Below are positions 9,164 through 21,934 of a DNA stretch of 64,000 bases, piece after piece. The translations under genes and the position numbers were made by a program. The stretch spans positions 81,876,891 to 81,940,890 of the forward strand of contig CM067366.1 in NCBI GenBank assembly GCA_034401795.1. Direction: 5' to 3'. The DNA comes from Chaetoderma sp. LZ-2023a (Eukaryota; Mollusca; Caudofoveata; Chaetodermatida; Chaetodermatidae). The stretch's first letter is position 1. The number at the start of each line of letters is the position of its first letter. Below the pieces are notes generated by a model. That model made no database searches. It had not been told where the DNA came from and saw nothing but the letters and a program-made list of their open reading frames with translations.

Positions 9164-12001
9164 TTAATAATTAAGTGTTTTTCTCAGAAATTTACAGAAA
9201 ATACACGTTGTCCGCCAAAAGCGTTATATTTTGATTGATTCATGGCGTACATGTTTTTTTTACATATCAACTTTCCATGGACAAATTTTAATGGTGTTTC
9301 AGCCCTAATCATATCAGCCAAATTTCGGCCCGATCCGTTCAGCGGTTCTGGAGAAGTCGTTTTTGCGAAACCTAGGTCATCCAAGATGGCCGCCGAACCA
9401 TTTGGCAAATTAAGTTGCACCAAACAAACTTGGTTTAGCTCTTGCCCTAGATCATATTTCATGAGGTGTGCATCGATCCCCAAGCAGTTACGGAGATTTT
9501 TAAAGACGTTTCTAAAAGTCTGCCAAAGTCCAAGATGGCCACGGGCCAAATTGGCCGATCATCTTCCTTTCAACAAATTTGTACCTATTCCCTAAGAATG
9601 CATCCTGTCAAATATACTTGAAATTGGCTCAACGGTTCTCAAGAAGACATTTTAAATTTCATTTTAAAATCCCACTGCCTTTAGTATGGGAGTTTTGGGC
9701 AGGAAAAAAAATCCAAGATGGCCGATAAACCGCTCATATGACAGTGTCGAAAATTGCAAATTTTAAATCAGAATAACTAAAAACCTAAATAAAACCAATT
9801 TCGTCTTCAAAATCCATCAAATAAATATATCAAACATGGCAGCAAAACATTGCATTTTGATTGGTCGATGGTGGCCATGTTTTTTATGTATCAACTTCCC
9901 TTGAACAAACAAATGGCCCTTGGTCCCTAATCATATCCGCCAAATTTTGGCTCGATCCGTTCAGTGGTTGTGGAGGTAATTTTCGCAAAAACTAGGTCAT
10001 CCCAAATGGCCGCCAAGCTATTTGGCCAATCAAACTCCCTTGAACAAACTTGGTTCAGGTATTCGCCTAGATCATATTTCATGAGTTTTGAATCAATGCC
10101 CCAAGCGGTTTCGGTGAAAATTTTTAATAGGCTAAAATCCAAGATGGCCACCGGCCAAATTGGCCGATCGGCTTCGTTTGAACAAACTTGGATTCCTATG
10201 CCCTACAGATCATTCCTGCCAAATATATTTGAAATCTGCCAAGTTGTTCTCGAGAAGACATTTTAATTTTCCCATTCCTTTAGTATGGGTTTCGGTTGGA
10301 AAATGATCCAAGCTTGCCACCAAACCGTTTAACTGACAGTTTCAAAAGTGGCAAATTTGAAATCAACATACTCAACAAAATATATAAAACCAATTTGGGC
10401 TTCAAAATCCATCAAATAAAAACATTCAAAAGGGCTGCCAAATACGCTACATTTTGATTGGTCCAGCGCGGCTATGTTTTACAACTTCTCTTGAACAAAC
10501 TTTAATGGCCCTTACTCCCTAATTATATCTTGCAAATTTCGGCCCAATCCCTTTAGCGATTCTGGAGAAGTAATTTTCGGGAAAACCTGCTCATCCAAGA
10601 TGGCCACCATGCTATTTGGCCAATCAAATTCTCTTGAACAAACTTTGTTCAGTTATTTGCCTAGATCATATTTCATGAGTTTTGAATCGATCTCTCAAGT
10701 AGTTTCGGAGATTTTTAGATGTTTCCTAAAATCGGTCAAAATGAAAGATGGCCGCTGGCTTCGTTTGAACAAACTTGGATCCGTATGCCCTAAGGATGCT
10801 TCCTGCCAAATAAAATTGAAATTGGCCCAGCGGTTCTTGAGAAGGTGTTTAAAGGAAAACTTGACAGACAACGGACGGTCGCCATGGCATAAGCCCACTT
10901 GGCCTTTCAGGCCAGGTGAGCTAATAATAAATTGTCGAATGCCTCGTTTCTCAGTTAAATGGAGAATGCTTCTGTACTTTGTTGCATTTGATTGGCTAAA
11001 CTTGCTGGGTGACAGTCTATTTGTGATATGAACAGTTTGACCTTCACTTGTCCATATGTGGACCAGCAATTCAAGCTGCGCAATCATTCGATTATATGCT
11101 GCAAGTACATCCAACAAGAAGTTCAATCAAGTGTGGGCTGACAAGCCGCTTGAACAATGCATAAACTGTGGCAGCAAGGGGCAAGGCAGAATCATTGGAT
11201 ACAACTTGAAACCAGTATTGGCATTGGTTACTTACTTTGCGCGACGGGTCTGCAGTCACTACAGCATTAAGAGATGTGTGTGTGTGGCCTAAGTGATGCG
11301 AAGGAACAACATAAACAGGCGAACCGTACACGAGTAAAACGTGATGGACTTTATGTACAGAAGATTCTGAAGATAATCTGTGAACAAATGACTGATCTAT
11401 TAAAATTCAGTGATTCTTCCCTGATCAATATTGCAAGCTGTACTGTTGCCACAGCAAAAATAGAAGATCAAATAACTAGTGCAATATGCAAGTGGAAGGA
11501 CAGCGGTTATCAAATTTGTGAATAAACGATTAAACACAATGTACCTGGTAGGCTTTTCTTATCCACTGCGAAAACTGAAACATTATGAAACCAATCGGAA
11601 ATAAAAATGATATAATGGTAAACACTGACAGAGGCCTGTTTAGTACACTTGTGAAGTCTTGTAATCTCAACGTACCAGATATGTTCAAATACGAGCTATC
11701 GGCCATGTTTTTCTCACATGCATATGGTTCCTTGAGGAAAGCTACAAAAGGTGCACTACTGTCTGAGCTAGAAAGAGAAGCTAGTGTTGAATATAAACTA
11801 CCTGACAATACTTTAGATGGTGGAGAATGGTAACAACTTTTGTTAAATATTGTATTGCGTGCGCTCCAAGAGAACAGTAACTGTGCGAGAATCGATGTTC
11901 TCTTTGACAGATAAGACTGCCCTAACTCCATCAAAATCTTTGAGCAGTCAAGAAGACAGCGTTTGGGTGTAAAAATACCAGAATCCCATTCCAATAACCC
12001 A
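9164..12001. repeat. Tandem 2.83-kb unit, copy 1 (2838 bases)
   Basis: Begins at ttaataattaagtgtttt. The first ~1.75 kb consists of about 610-bp sub-repeats (anchors 'ccctaatcatat' near 9305, 9930 and 10530) with 'tccaagatggcc' motifs, ending in 'ggccaggtgagct' near 10912-10921. The rest is a decayed gene fragment. Copy 1 differs from copies 2 and 3 at several sites in its first 400 bases but agrees with copy 2 near its end. Confidence 0.9.
11032..11835 (+). pseudogene. Fragment of an uncharacterised multicopy protein, copy 1
   Basis: Three frames carry successive pieces of one protein: ADKPLEQCINCGSKGQGRI (about 11137-11193), RVKRDGLYVQKILKIICEQM (about 11331-11390) with IASCTVATAKI, and MVNTDRGLFSTLVKSCNLN followed by MFKYELSAMF (to about 11835). 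They resemble, from memory, large uncharacterised proteins repeated in cnidarian and mollusc genomes with EQ.(V/I)NRDSKTKGG, ADRNLFA and TYSLGP blocks. Several stops and frame changes separate the pieces, so it is not functional. Copies 1 and 2 share a 6-base deletion (GSL without the preceding LD) that copy 3 lacks. Confidence 0.55.
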
Positions 12002-14832
12002 TTAATAATTAAGTGTTTTTCTCAGAAATTTACAGAAAATACAAGATGTCTGCCAAAAGCGTTATATTCTGATTGATTCATGGCGTACATGTTTTTTTGA
12101 CATATCAATTTTCCATGAACAAATTTTAATGGCGTTTCGGCCCTAATCATATCAGCCAAATTTCGGCCCGATCCGTTCAGCGGTTCTGGAGAAGTCGTTT
12201 TCGTGAAACCTAGGTCATCCAAGATGGCCGCCGAACCATTTGGCAAATTAAGTTCCACCAAACAAACTTGGTTCAGCTCTTGCCCTAGATCATATTTCAT
12301 GAGGTGTGCATCGATCCCCAAGCAGTTTCGGAGATTTTTAAAGACGTTTCTAAAAGTCCGCCAAAGTCCAAGATGGCCGCGGGCCAAATTGGCCGATCAT
12401 CTTCCTTTCAACAAATTTGTACCTATTCCCTAAGAATGCATCCTGTCAGATATACTTGAAATTGGCTCAACGGTTCTCAAGAAGACATTTTAAATTTCAT
12501 TTTAAAATCCCACTGCCTTTAGTATGGGAGTTTTTGGCAGGAAAAAAAATCCAAGATGGCCGACAAACCGCTCATACGACAGTGTCGAAAATTGCAAATT
12601 TGAAATCAGAATAACTAAAAACCTAAATAAAACCAATTTCGTCTTCAAAATCCATCAAATAAATATATCAAACATGGCAGCAAAACATTGCATTTTGATT
12701 GGTCGATGGTGGCCATGTTTTTTATGTATCAACTTCCCTTGAACAAACAAATGGCCCTTGGTCCCTAATCATATCTGCCAAATTTTGGCTCGATCCGTTC
12801 ACTGGTTGTGGAGGTAATTTTCGCAAAAACTAGGTCATCCCAAATGGCCGCCAAGCTATTTGGCCAATCAAACTCCCTTGAACAAACTTGGTTCAGTTAT
12901 TCGCCTAGATCATATTTCATGAGTTTTGAATCAATGCCCCAAGCGGTTTCGGTGAAAATTTTTAATAGGCTAAAATCCAAGATGGCCACCGGCCAAATTG
13001 GCCGATCGGCTTCGTTTGAACAAACTTGGATTCCTATGCCCTACAGATCATTCCTGCCAAATATATTTGAAATCTGCCAAGTTGTTCTCGAGAAGACATT
13101 TTAATTTTCCCATTGCTTTAGTATGGGTTTCGGTTGGAAAATGATCCAAGCTTGCCACCAAACCGTTTAACTGACAGTTTCAAAAGTGGCAAATTTGAAA
13201 TCAGCATACTCAACAAAATATATAAAACCAATTTGGGCTTCAAAATCCATCAAATAAAAACATTCAAAAGGGCTGCCAAATACGCTACATTTTGATTGGT
13301 CCAGCGCGGCTATGTTTTACAACTTCTCTTGAACAAACTTTAATGGCCCTTACTCCCTAATTATATCTTGCAAATTTCGGCCCAATCCCTTTAGCGATTC
13401 TGGAGAAGTAATTTTCGGGAAAACCTGCTCATCCAAGATGGCCACCATGCTATTTGGCCAATCAAATTCTCTTGAACAAACTTTGTTCAGTTATTTGCCT
13501 AGATCATATTTCATGAGTTTTGAATCGATCCCTCAAGTAGTTTCGGAGATTTTTAGATGTTTCCTAAAATCGGTCAAAATGAAAGATGGCCGCTGGCTTC
13601 GTTTGAACAAACTTGGATCCGTATGCCCTAAGGATGCTTCCTGCCAAATAAAATTGAAATTGGCCCAGCGGTTCTTGAGAAGGTGTTTAAAGGAAAACTT
13701 GACAGACAACGGACGGTCGCCATGGCATAAGCCCACTTGGCCTTTCAGGCCAGGTGAGCTAATAATAAATTGTCGAATGCCTCGTTTCTCAGTTAAATGG
13801 AGAATGCTTCTGTACTTTGTTGCATTTGATTGGCTAAACTTGCTGGGTGACAGTCTATTTGTGATATGAACAGTTTGACCTTCACTTGTCCATATGTGGA
13901 CCAGCAATTCAAGCTGCGCAATCATTCGATTATATTCTGCAAGTACATCCAACAAGAAGTTCAATCAAGTGTGGGCTGACATGCCGCTTGAACAAAGCGT
14001 AAACTGTGGCGGCAAGGCAGAATCATTGGATACAACTTGAAACCAGTATTGGCATTGGTTACTTACTTTGCGCGACGGGTCTGCAGTCACTACAGCATTA
14101 AGAGATGTGTGTGTGTGGCCTAAGTGATGCGAAGGAACAACATAAACAGGCGAACTGTACACGAGTAAAACGTGATGGACTTTATGTACAGAAGATTCTG
14201 AAGATAATCTGTGAACAAATGACTGATCTATTAAAATTCAGTGATTCTTCCCTGATCAATATTGCAAGCTGTACTGTTGCCACAGCAAAAATAGAAGATC
14301 AAATAACTAGTGCCATATGCAAGCGGAAGGACAGCGGTTATCAAATTTGTGAATAAACGATTAAACACAATGTACCTGGTAGGCTTTTCTTATCCACTGC
14401 GAAAACTGAAACATTATGAAACCAATCGGAAATAAAAATGATATAATGGTAAACACTGACAGAGGCCTGTTTAGTACACTTGTGAAGTCTTGTAATCTCA
14501 ACGTACCAGATATGTTCAAATACGAGCTATCGGCCATGTTTTTCTCACATGCATATGGTTCCTTGAGGAAAGCTACAAAAGGTGCACTACTGTCTGAGCT
14601 AGAAAGAGAAGCTAGTGTTGAATATAAACTACCTGACAATACTTTAGATGGTGGAGAATGGTAACAACTTTTGTTAAATATTGTATTGCGTGCGCTCCAA
14701 GAGAACAGTAACTGTGCGAGAATCGATGTTCTCTTTGACAGATAAGACTGCCCTAACTCCATCAAAATCTTTGAGCAGTCAAGAAGACAGCGTTTGGGTG
14801 TAAAAATACCAGAATCCCATTCCAATAACCCA
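12002..14832. repeat. Tandem 2.83-kb unit, copy 2 (2831 bases)
   Basis: Nearly identical to copy 1 along its length. It is 7 bases shorter because of a deletion near 14009-14012 in the 'ggcggcaaggcagaatc' stretch. Its first part shares variants with copy 3, its last part with copy 1. The junction with copy 1 reads ccattccaataacccatt followed by the unit start. Confidence 0.9.
13870..14666 (+). pseudogene. Fragment of the uncharacterised multicopy protein, copy 2
   Basis: Same content as in copy 1, with the RVKRDGLYVQ and NTDRGLFSTLVKS blocks preserved. The first block is damaged by the 7-base deletion (its GSKGQG residues are lost). Confidence 0.5.
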
Positions 14833-17672
14833 TTAATAATTAAGTGTTTTTCTCAGAAATTTACAGAAAATACAAGATGTCCGCCAAAAGCGTTATATTC
14901 TGATTGATTCATGGCGTACATGTTTTTTTGACATATCAATTTTCCATGAATAAATTTTAATGGCGTTTCGGCCCTAATCATATCAGCCAAATTTCGGCCC
15001 GATCCGTTCAGCGGTTCTGGAGAAGTCGTTTTCGTGAAACCTAGGTCATCCAAGATGGCCGCCGAACCATTTGGCAAATTAAGTTCCACCAAACAAACTT
15101 GGTTCAGCTCTTGCCCTAGATCATATTTCATGAGGTGTGCATCGATCCCCAAGCAGTTTCAGAGATTTTTAAAGACGTTTCTAAAAGTCCGCCAAAGTCC
15201 AAGATGGCCGCGGGCCAAATTGGCCGATCATCTTCCTTTCAACAAATTTGTACCTATTCCCTAAGAATGCATCCTGTCAGATATACTTGAAATTGGCTCA
15301 ACGGTTCTCAAGAAGACATTTTAAATTTCATTTTAAAATCCCACTGCCTTTAGTATGGGAGTTTTTGGCAGGAAAAAAAAATCCAAGATGGCCGACAAAC
15401 CGCTCATACGACAGTGTCGAAAATTGCAAATTTGAAATCAGAATAACTAAAAACCTAAATAAAACCAATTTCGTCTTCAAAATCCATCAAATAAATATAT
15501 CAAACATGGCAGCAAAACATTGCATTTTGATTGGTCGATGGTGGCCATGTTTTTTATGTATCAACTTCCCTTGAACAAACAAATGGCCCTTGGTCCCTAA
15601 TCATATCTGCCAAATTTTGGCTCGATCCGTTCAGTGGTTGTGGAGGTAATTTTCGCAAAAACTAGGTCATCCCAAATGGCCTGCCAAGCTATTTGGCCAA
15701 TCAAACTCCCTTGAACAAACTTGGTTCAGTTATTCGCCTAGATCATATTTCATGAGTTTTGAATCAATGCCCCAAGCGGTTTCGGTGAAAATTTTTAATA
15801 GGCTAAAATCCAAGATGGCCACCGGCCAAATTGGCCGATCGGCTTCGTTTGAACAAACTTGGATTCCTATGCCCTACAGATCATTCCTGCCAAATATATT
15901 TGAAATCTGCCAAGTTGTTCTCGAGAAGACATTTTAATTTTCCCATTCCTTTAGTATGGGTTTCGGTTGGAAAATGATCCAAGCTTGCCACCAAACCGTT
16001 TAACTGACAGTTTCAAGTGGCAAATTTGAAATCAGCATACTCAACAAAATATATAAAACCAATTTGGGCTTCAAAATCCATCAAATAAAAACATTCAAAA
16101 GGGCTGCCAAATACGCTACATTTTGATTGGTCCAGCGCGGCTATGTTTTACAACTTCTCTTGAACAAACTTTAATGGCCCTTACTCCCTAATTATATCTT
16201 GCAAATTTCGGCCCAATCCCTTTAGCGATTCTGGAGAAGTAATTTTCGGGAAAACCTGCTCATCCAAGATGGCCACCATGCTATTTGGCCAATCAAATTC
16301 TCTTGAACAAACTTTGTTCAGTTATTTGCCTAGATCATATTTCATGAGTTTTGAATCGATCCCTCAAGTAGTTTCGGAGATTTTTAGATGTTTCCTAAAA
16401 TCGGTCAAAATGAAAGATGGCCGCTGGCTTCGTTTGAACAAACTTGGATCCGTATGCCCTAAGGATGCTTCCTGCCAAATAAAATTGAAATTGGCCCAGC
16501 GGTTCTTGAGAAGGCGTTTAAAGGAAAACTTGACAGACAACGGACGGTCGCCATGGCATAAGCCCACTTGGCCTTTCAGGCCAGGTGAGCTAATAATAAA
16601 TTGTCGAATGCCTCGTTTCTCAGTTAAATGGAGAATGCTTCTGTACTTTGTTGCATTTGATTGGCTAAACTTGCTGGGTGACAGTTTATTTGTGATATGA
16701 ACCGTTTGACCTTCACTTGTCCATATGTGGACCAGCAATTCAAGCTGCGCAATCATTCGATTATATTCTGCAAGTACATCCAACAAGAAGTTCAATCAAG
16801 TGTGGGCTGACAAGCCGCTTGAACAATGCATAAACTGTGGCAGCAAGGGGCAAGGCAGAATCATTGGATACAACTTGAAACCAGTATTGGCATTGGTTAC
16901 TTACTTTGCGCGACGGGTCTGCAGTCACTACAGCATTAAGAGATGTGTGTGTGTGGCCTAAGTGATGCGAAGGAACAACATAAACAGGCGAACCGTACAC
17001 GAGTAAAACGTGATGAACTTTATGTACAGAAGATTGTGAAGATAATCTGTGAACAAATGACTGATCTATTAAAATTCGGTGATTCTTCCTTGATCAATAT
17101 TGCAAGCTGTACTGTTTCCACAGCAAAAACAGAAGATCAAATAACTAGTGCAATATGCAAGTGGAAGGACAGCGGTTATCAAATTTGTGAATAAACGATT
17201 ATACACAAAGTACCTGGTAGGCTTTTCTTATCCACTGCGAAAACTGAAACATTATGAAACCAATCGGAAATGAAAATGATATTATGATGGTAAACACTGA
17301 CAGAGGCCTGTTTAGTACACGTGTGAAATCTTGTAATCTCAACGTACCAGATATGTTCAAATACGAGCTATCGGCCATGTTTTTCTCACATGCATACTTG
17401 GATGGTTCCTTGAGGAAAGCTACAAAAGGTGCACTACTGTCTGAGCTAGAAAGAGAAGCTAGTGTTGAATATAAACTACCTGACAATACTTTACATGGTG
17501 GAGAATGGTAACAACTTTTGTTAAATATTGTATTGCGTGCGCTCCAAGAGAACAGTAACTGTGCGAGAATCGATGTTCTCTTTGACAGATAAGACTGCCC
17601 TAACTCCATCAAAATCTTTGAGCAGTCAAGAAGACAGCGTTTGGGTGTAAAAATACCAGAATCCCATTCCAA
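14833..17672. repeat. Tandem 2.83-kb unit, copy 3
   Basis: Starts like copy 2 but has its own variants toward the end (17270-17500). Unlike the other copies it does not return to a unit start: after cagaatcccattcca the sequence continues into further gene sequence. Confidence 0.9.
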
Positions 17673-18275
17673 GCCAATGGGACAAATACCTAGACAACCT
17701 GAAAAACAAAGCAAACCTTGTATTGTTTCTGTGCAACACATGGGGTGACATCGCTCCAGAAGTTCAAAAGCGTGGACAAGTATTGATTCTTGGGGTGGAT
17801 TTGAGGATGTACAAATTGCCAGACGCATTACATGTGAAAATGTCCAGGACATAAATTCTCTATTCTCCATTGCAGAAGGAGCTGACACGAAACTCTTGCA
17901 CCACGCTCAACACGCTGCATCAAATTATTGTTCTTGGATTGTCATATGGTCACCAGATACTGATGGTGCCATATTGTGAATACATCACAAATCAAATCTC
18001 CAATAGCGTTAGTTATGGTTTCGCACGTGTGTCCATGTTAAGTCACGCTCTGTCCCTATTCAGACCATTGCAAAGAAGTTAGGCTCAGTGCTATGTAACC
18101 TACTTCCGCCCATGACGGGATGCGACCTGACATATGGATTTTCAAGAATGGGAAAAGTGAAATCATGGAAGTTAGTGCATTCTGATACTAACAAGTTCCC
18201 TGGTTTGGTTGATGGTGAGAAGTCATTAGCTACACCAACAGACGCCCATATAGCTGTTTGTCAACTGCCGTTGAT
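16700..18275 (+). pseudogene. Uncharacterised multicopy protein, longest remnant (copy 3 plus continuation)
   Basis: It contains the same blocks as copies 1 and 2, and LDGSLRKATKGALL in its undeleted form. It then continues past the array: QWDKYLDNLKNKANLVLFLC and WGDIAPEVQKRGQVLI (from about 17670), GADTKLLHHAQHAA (about 17879), IVIWSPDTDGAIL, then KKLGSVLCNLLPPMTGCDLT (about 18070-18130) and SRMGKVKSWKLVHSDTNKF. The spaced acidic motifs (ADT, SPDTD, TGCD) recall the layout of FEN/XPG-type PIN nucleases; that assignment is my inference. Stops and frame changes show decay. No intron was needed to connect the pieces. Confidence 0.55.
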
Positions 18276-19380
18276 GTAAACAAAGTTAGGTATAAACTTC
18301 TCTCAGAAACAAGCAAGGAATGAAGCCCACCCACCAACTTGCACACCAGTCATGCTGATTAACAGACATTCATTTGACGTAATGCACATCTTGCAAAACC
18401 AAATATTGGCTCACGAATTGGAAATGGTTGGCACAAGGAACTGGTTGGCAACATGGTTCCAACACTAATGACGATGTGCTCGGCTCCTACTGCTTTCTTA
18501 CAGTTAGCAAGTTGCAAGTGTATCAAATCAATGTGCAAATTGATGATGATGATAATGATGGCAATGATCAAATCAAAGTGAAACTCATACAGGTGACTTA
18601 AACAAGCTACTACAGATATAATGCAATCAGAAGCTTAGTTTCTAATTAATAAACATTTCAACTGAAAGTTAATAGTATTTAAAATGTATAATTGTTTTAG
18701 TGATTTGACCGTGTATTGACCTTCAGCATTGAACATTTTTTGCAATTTAATTTTAATTTTATAGCATTCTAATCAACAAATAAAAAGAATGCTTCCCTCT
18801 AAAATCAAGAAAGTTATTTAGACACCTGAGATTCAAGACACCATAACCTAAATTAAACTGAGGATTTTTTTTTCTGCAACAAAAGGGGTACACTGTATTA
18901 TTTGATGTATCTCAGCCTTGTGGCAAAGTTCAGATTGACACCCTGCCTTAAAACATTCCTAAGATATGCCTCTTTCAGAAAAATGTATTTATGACTGTGT
19001 AGAGGGGGTGCTACCAGATTCAAAATGGGCCATTTCTCACATCTGCTAGAGTCATATTCAGTGACCGATAGCATGGCGCCATTTCAACTAAGCACTCAAG
19101 ATGCAGCCAAACAGATTCCGACTTTATCTAGAGAAATCTGATTCGCTGATGACTCAGATGAGCGGCACAGGCATCTTGTTAAATAAAAACACAATTTTCT
19201 TCAATAACAAGAACGCTGAAGCATATAATGTCTCGCCTGTAAAGGCATGGAAGTGTTGATTGGCAAAGCAAACTTAAATGCATGGTTTATAATACACATA
19301 TTCATTAATGCACCAACAAACAAGTGTAACCAATCAAACATGGACATTTTTTTTACCAAACTGCGGAGAGCCTGATCTTG
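18276..19380. other. Non-coding stretch, no gene recognised
   Basis: It contains a short GAT run (about 18541-18580) and otherwise AT-rich sequence without clear repeats or open frames of interest. Confidence 0.4.
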
Positions 19381-20295
19381 AATTTTTTCCAAATACAACT
19401 AGTAATGATGCAGATAGTACTCTTGTATAGTATAACTCTGCTGTAAAATTGTGTTGATATCTGGTGAGGCATCGTTGAAAATGAGTGGTCCATAAAAAAC
19501 TACAACAAAAGAAACATGAATAAAGTTCAAAACCGTGAAAAAAGTAGTAAAAATCGCCCAAAATCTTATCAGTAATGATGCACATCATATCCCTGTATTG
19601 TATAGAACACTTTTGTAAAGTTTCAGTAAAATCGGAATGACCATAGTTCAGTTACATAGACAACCTTAACACAAAAACCATGAAAACAGTTCAAAGTCCA
19701 AAACTGTGAAAAAGCAGGAGAAATTTTCCAAAATGAAATCGATAATGATGCGGATAGTACCCTGCATATTATATAACACTGCAGTAAATTTTTTTATTAA
19801 TATCCGTTGTTGAAAACGAATGGTTCAAAACCATGAAAAGATAATTATACTTCCCTAAAATGAAATTTATTGTTATGGAGATCACATCCCTGTATAGTAT
19901 AGATCACTTCTGTAGTTTCATTAAGATCGGATGAGCCATTGTTGAAAAATAAGTTGATTAAAAAACCGTAACCAAAACTGCACTGGCAAAATACATGAAA
20001 AAAGTAAGTCCAAAACCGTGAAAAAATTTTTAAATGCCCCAAAATTAAATCTATTGTTTGTAGATCACATCCGTGTATAGTATAGATCACATTAATCTAT
20101 TGTTTGTAGATCACATCCGTGTATAGTATAGATCACATCTGTAAAGTTATATTGAGATCGGATGAGCCAGTGTTGAAAAATAAGTTGATTAAAAAACCTT
20201 AACCAGAACTGCACAAATGATGGACACTGCCGCCGCCGCCGGAATTAGTGATCCCTATGTCTCGCTTTCTGCTTCACAGGCAAGACAAAAACACC
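19381..20295. repeat. Degenerate tandem repeat with 'gtatagtatagatcac' and 'aaaccgtgaaaaa' motifs
   Basis: Units of roughly 150-180 bases recur (for example 19870-20020 and 20040-20190, where a 60-base segment is almost exactly repeated). It ends in 'gccgccgccgccgg' and 'tatgtctcgc ... ggcaagacaaaaa'. The same tail closes the TGACC repeat at 46870-46931, so this may be a diverged member of that group. Confidence 0.6.
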
Positions 20296-20472
20296 ATCCC
20301 AAATGTCAACTTGTCGATTGAAAATAAGATCTCAAACCGCATCTTGTCAAAAAGGAAATACCATCTTAACCAATATATATATATATATAATATGGAACCC
20401 TCGAGGTATGAGTTCTAAAGGAAGAACATCTGGATGGAGAAATGCGCAGAGAGAATCTAATTCTTGTCCCCT

Positions 20473-20696
20473 TAACCATTTAACCCTTAAATTTTCTCAA
20501 GCAAAACTTAATTTTCTCAGAGCAATTGTCCATTTGCTGACCAAGAGATTATTTTTGAAAATTTATCACTGGAATGACTGGCTTGGTTATCGAGCCAGTC
20601 ATACCAGTGGTAAATTTTCAAAAATAGTCTTCTCTTGGTTTGCAAATGGCCATTTCTCAAGCCATTTTTGGCTGATATGAGTGTTAAACGGTTAAA
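20473..20696. mobile_element. Palindromic MITE-like element, family A
   Basis: Inverted arms surround 'gttatcgagccagtcat'. The left arm carries ccatttgctgaccaagaga, then tttttgaaaatttatcactg; the right arm repeats this inverted. Ends are related to 'taacccttt' and 'gtgttaaacggttaa'. No coding capacity. More complete or fragmentary family A copies occur near 24020, 24270, 26236, 27515, 29130, 29356, 30290, 31396, 34493, 49665, 50393 and 57450. Confidence 0.8.
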
Positions 20697-21417
20697 GTCG
20701 ATTCACAGGTGGTAGATAACGGAACAAAGATCCATTTACCATCTCCAATCAAGTATCACATAGACGTTTATTTCATATATTAACAGCTTCGGACTGATAT
20801 ACGGTGAGCGTGGCTCAATGTCATATACATAATATATAATTACATAACTGATTACCATATATAACTTTCAACATAATAGATTTAAGTACAAATCTTAATA
20901 CACAGTTAGCTATACGAATTATTACCATAGACAGGTGAATTCCTATCACAGTTCTTGTCAAATAGCCAATAGCCTTTTACATGCGAGTTTAGGTGATGCG
21001 TAGGTGTTAGGGCTAAAATAGTTTTAAAGCTTTCCAGTTCTAATAAATAGTACATGATAAATTTTTTAAATTGACAACAAATTTTTATCTTATAAAACAA
21101 ATATTTAAAAAGAATTTACTGAATTCTTAAATAAAGCAAAATTGTACATTTCATGATTAAAGCGATAAGGCAGGTATTTAGTTTGATTATAATAGCAGGC
21201 GCGTTGCACTAGCCTGAATACTGGTAAAACAATGGTGCCTCCCCTCTCACCCATTTATTCATGCTAACACACTCGCGGACGGACGCACGCACGCACATAC
21301 ACACGTGCACTATTTGATTAAAAGTAATGCCTTTGTGGTAATATAGAATTGTGATTAGTGAATTATTCACACATGAGACTCATGCACAAGGACAGTATGG
21401 TGTGTGAATAATTCATT
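20697..21417. other. AT-rich non-coding stretch
   Basis: Nothing coding is recognised. An inverted pair 'gtgaattattcaca' and 'tgtgtgaataattca' lies near 21358-21415. Confidence 0.4.
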
Positions 21418-21594
21418 AACCCACTCACTGACAAATCCTTTTCTGTTGAACATTTTGAAATTAATTTAACTGGAAGCTGTTGCTGCCCAAGACAGCAACG
21501 GCTTCCAGTTAAATTAATTTCAAAATATCCAACAGTTTTCCAGTATGGTTGCCTTGAAAATGAGATATGGGGAATTCGTCGGTGAAAGGGTTAT
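21418..21594. mobile_element. Palindromic MITE-like element, family E
   Basis: Ends 'taacccactcactgacaaat' and 'attcgtcggtgaaagggtta' are inverted. The core is a hairpin of gaaattaatttaactggaag and its complement around 'ctgcccaagacagc'. Other copies lie at about 25372-25560 and 31110-31319. Confidence 0.8.
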
Positions 21595-21934
21595 ATAGTA
21601 TTCTAATAATATAGATATAAATTTTGATTTTGGGCCATCATATATTAAATAATATTATACAAATCATATTTAACCACCTGTCTGTTTATGTCTTCTTGAC
21701 TTAAAACGTTTCGGTCTCTCTACCTGAGCACACGTCTTACCTGGAGTGAGATGCCAGATGTGAACGAGAATTCCGTGGAATTAAATGCTTCACCTGTCCT
21801 CCTCCTTTTTTAATCGTCATCAAGTTTAGATAAACCCAAAATCTTAACATTGCAGTGACAGTCATCATCTTGATCATCAGACGTGATATCAGTCTCATTT
21901 CTGCTTATCATACAAAACAAAAACACATCCCACT
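21595..21934. other. Non-coding stretch
   Basis: No feature recognised apart from short AT-rich runs. Confidence 0.3.

Noticed and set aside
10695-11126. 143-codon open frames on both strands in each tandem unit
   Set aside because: They span a non-coding 'caagatggcc' repeat junction; their repetition follows from the tandem duplication and not from coding constraint.
17199-17888. 229-codon minus-strand open frame, with shorter equivalents in the other tandem copies
   Set aside because: It is antisense to the decayed protein blocks on the plus strand and is explained by them; no domain is recognisable.
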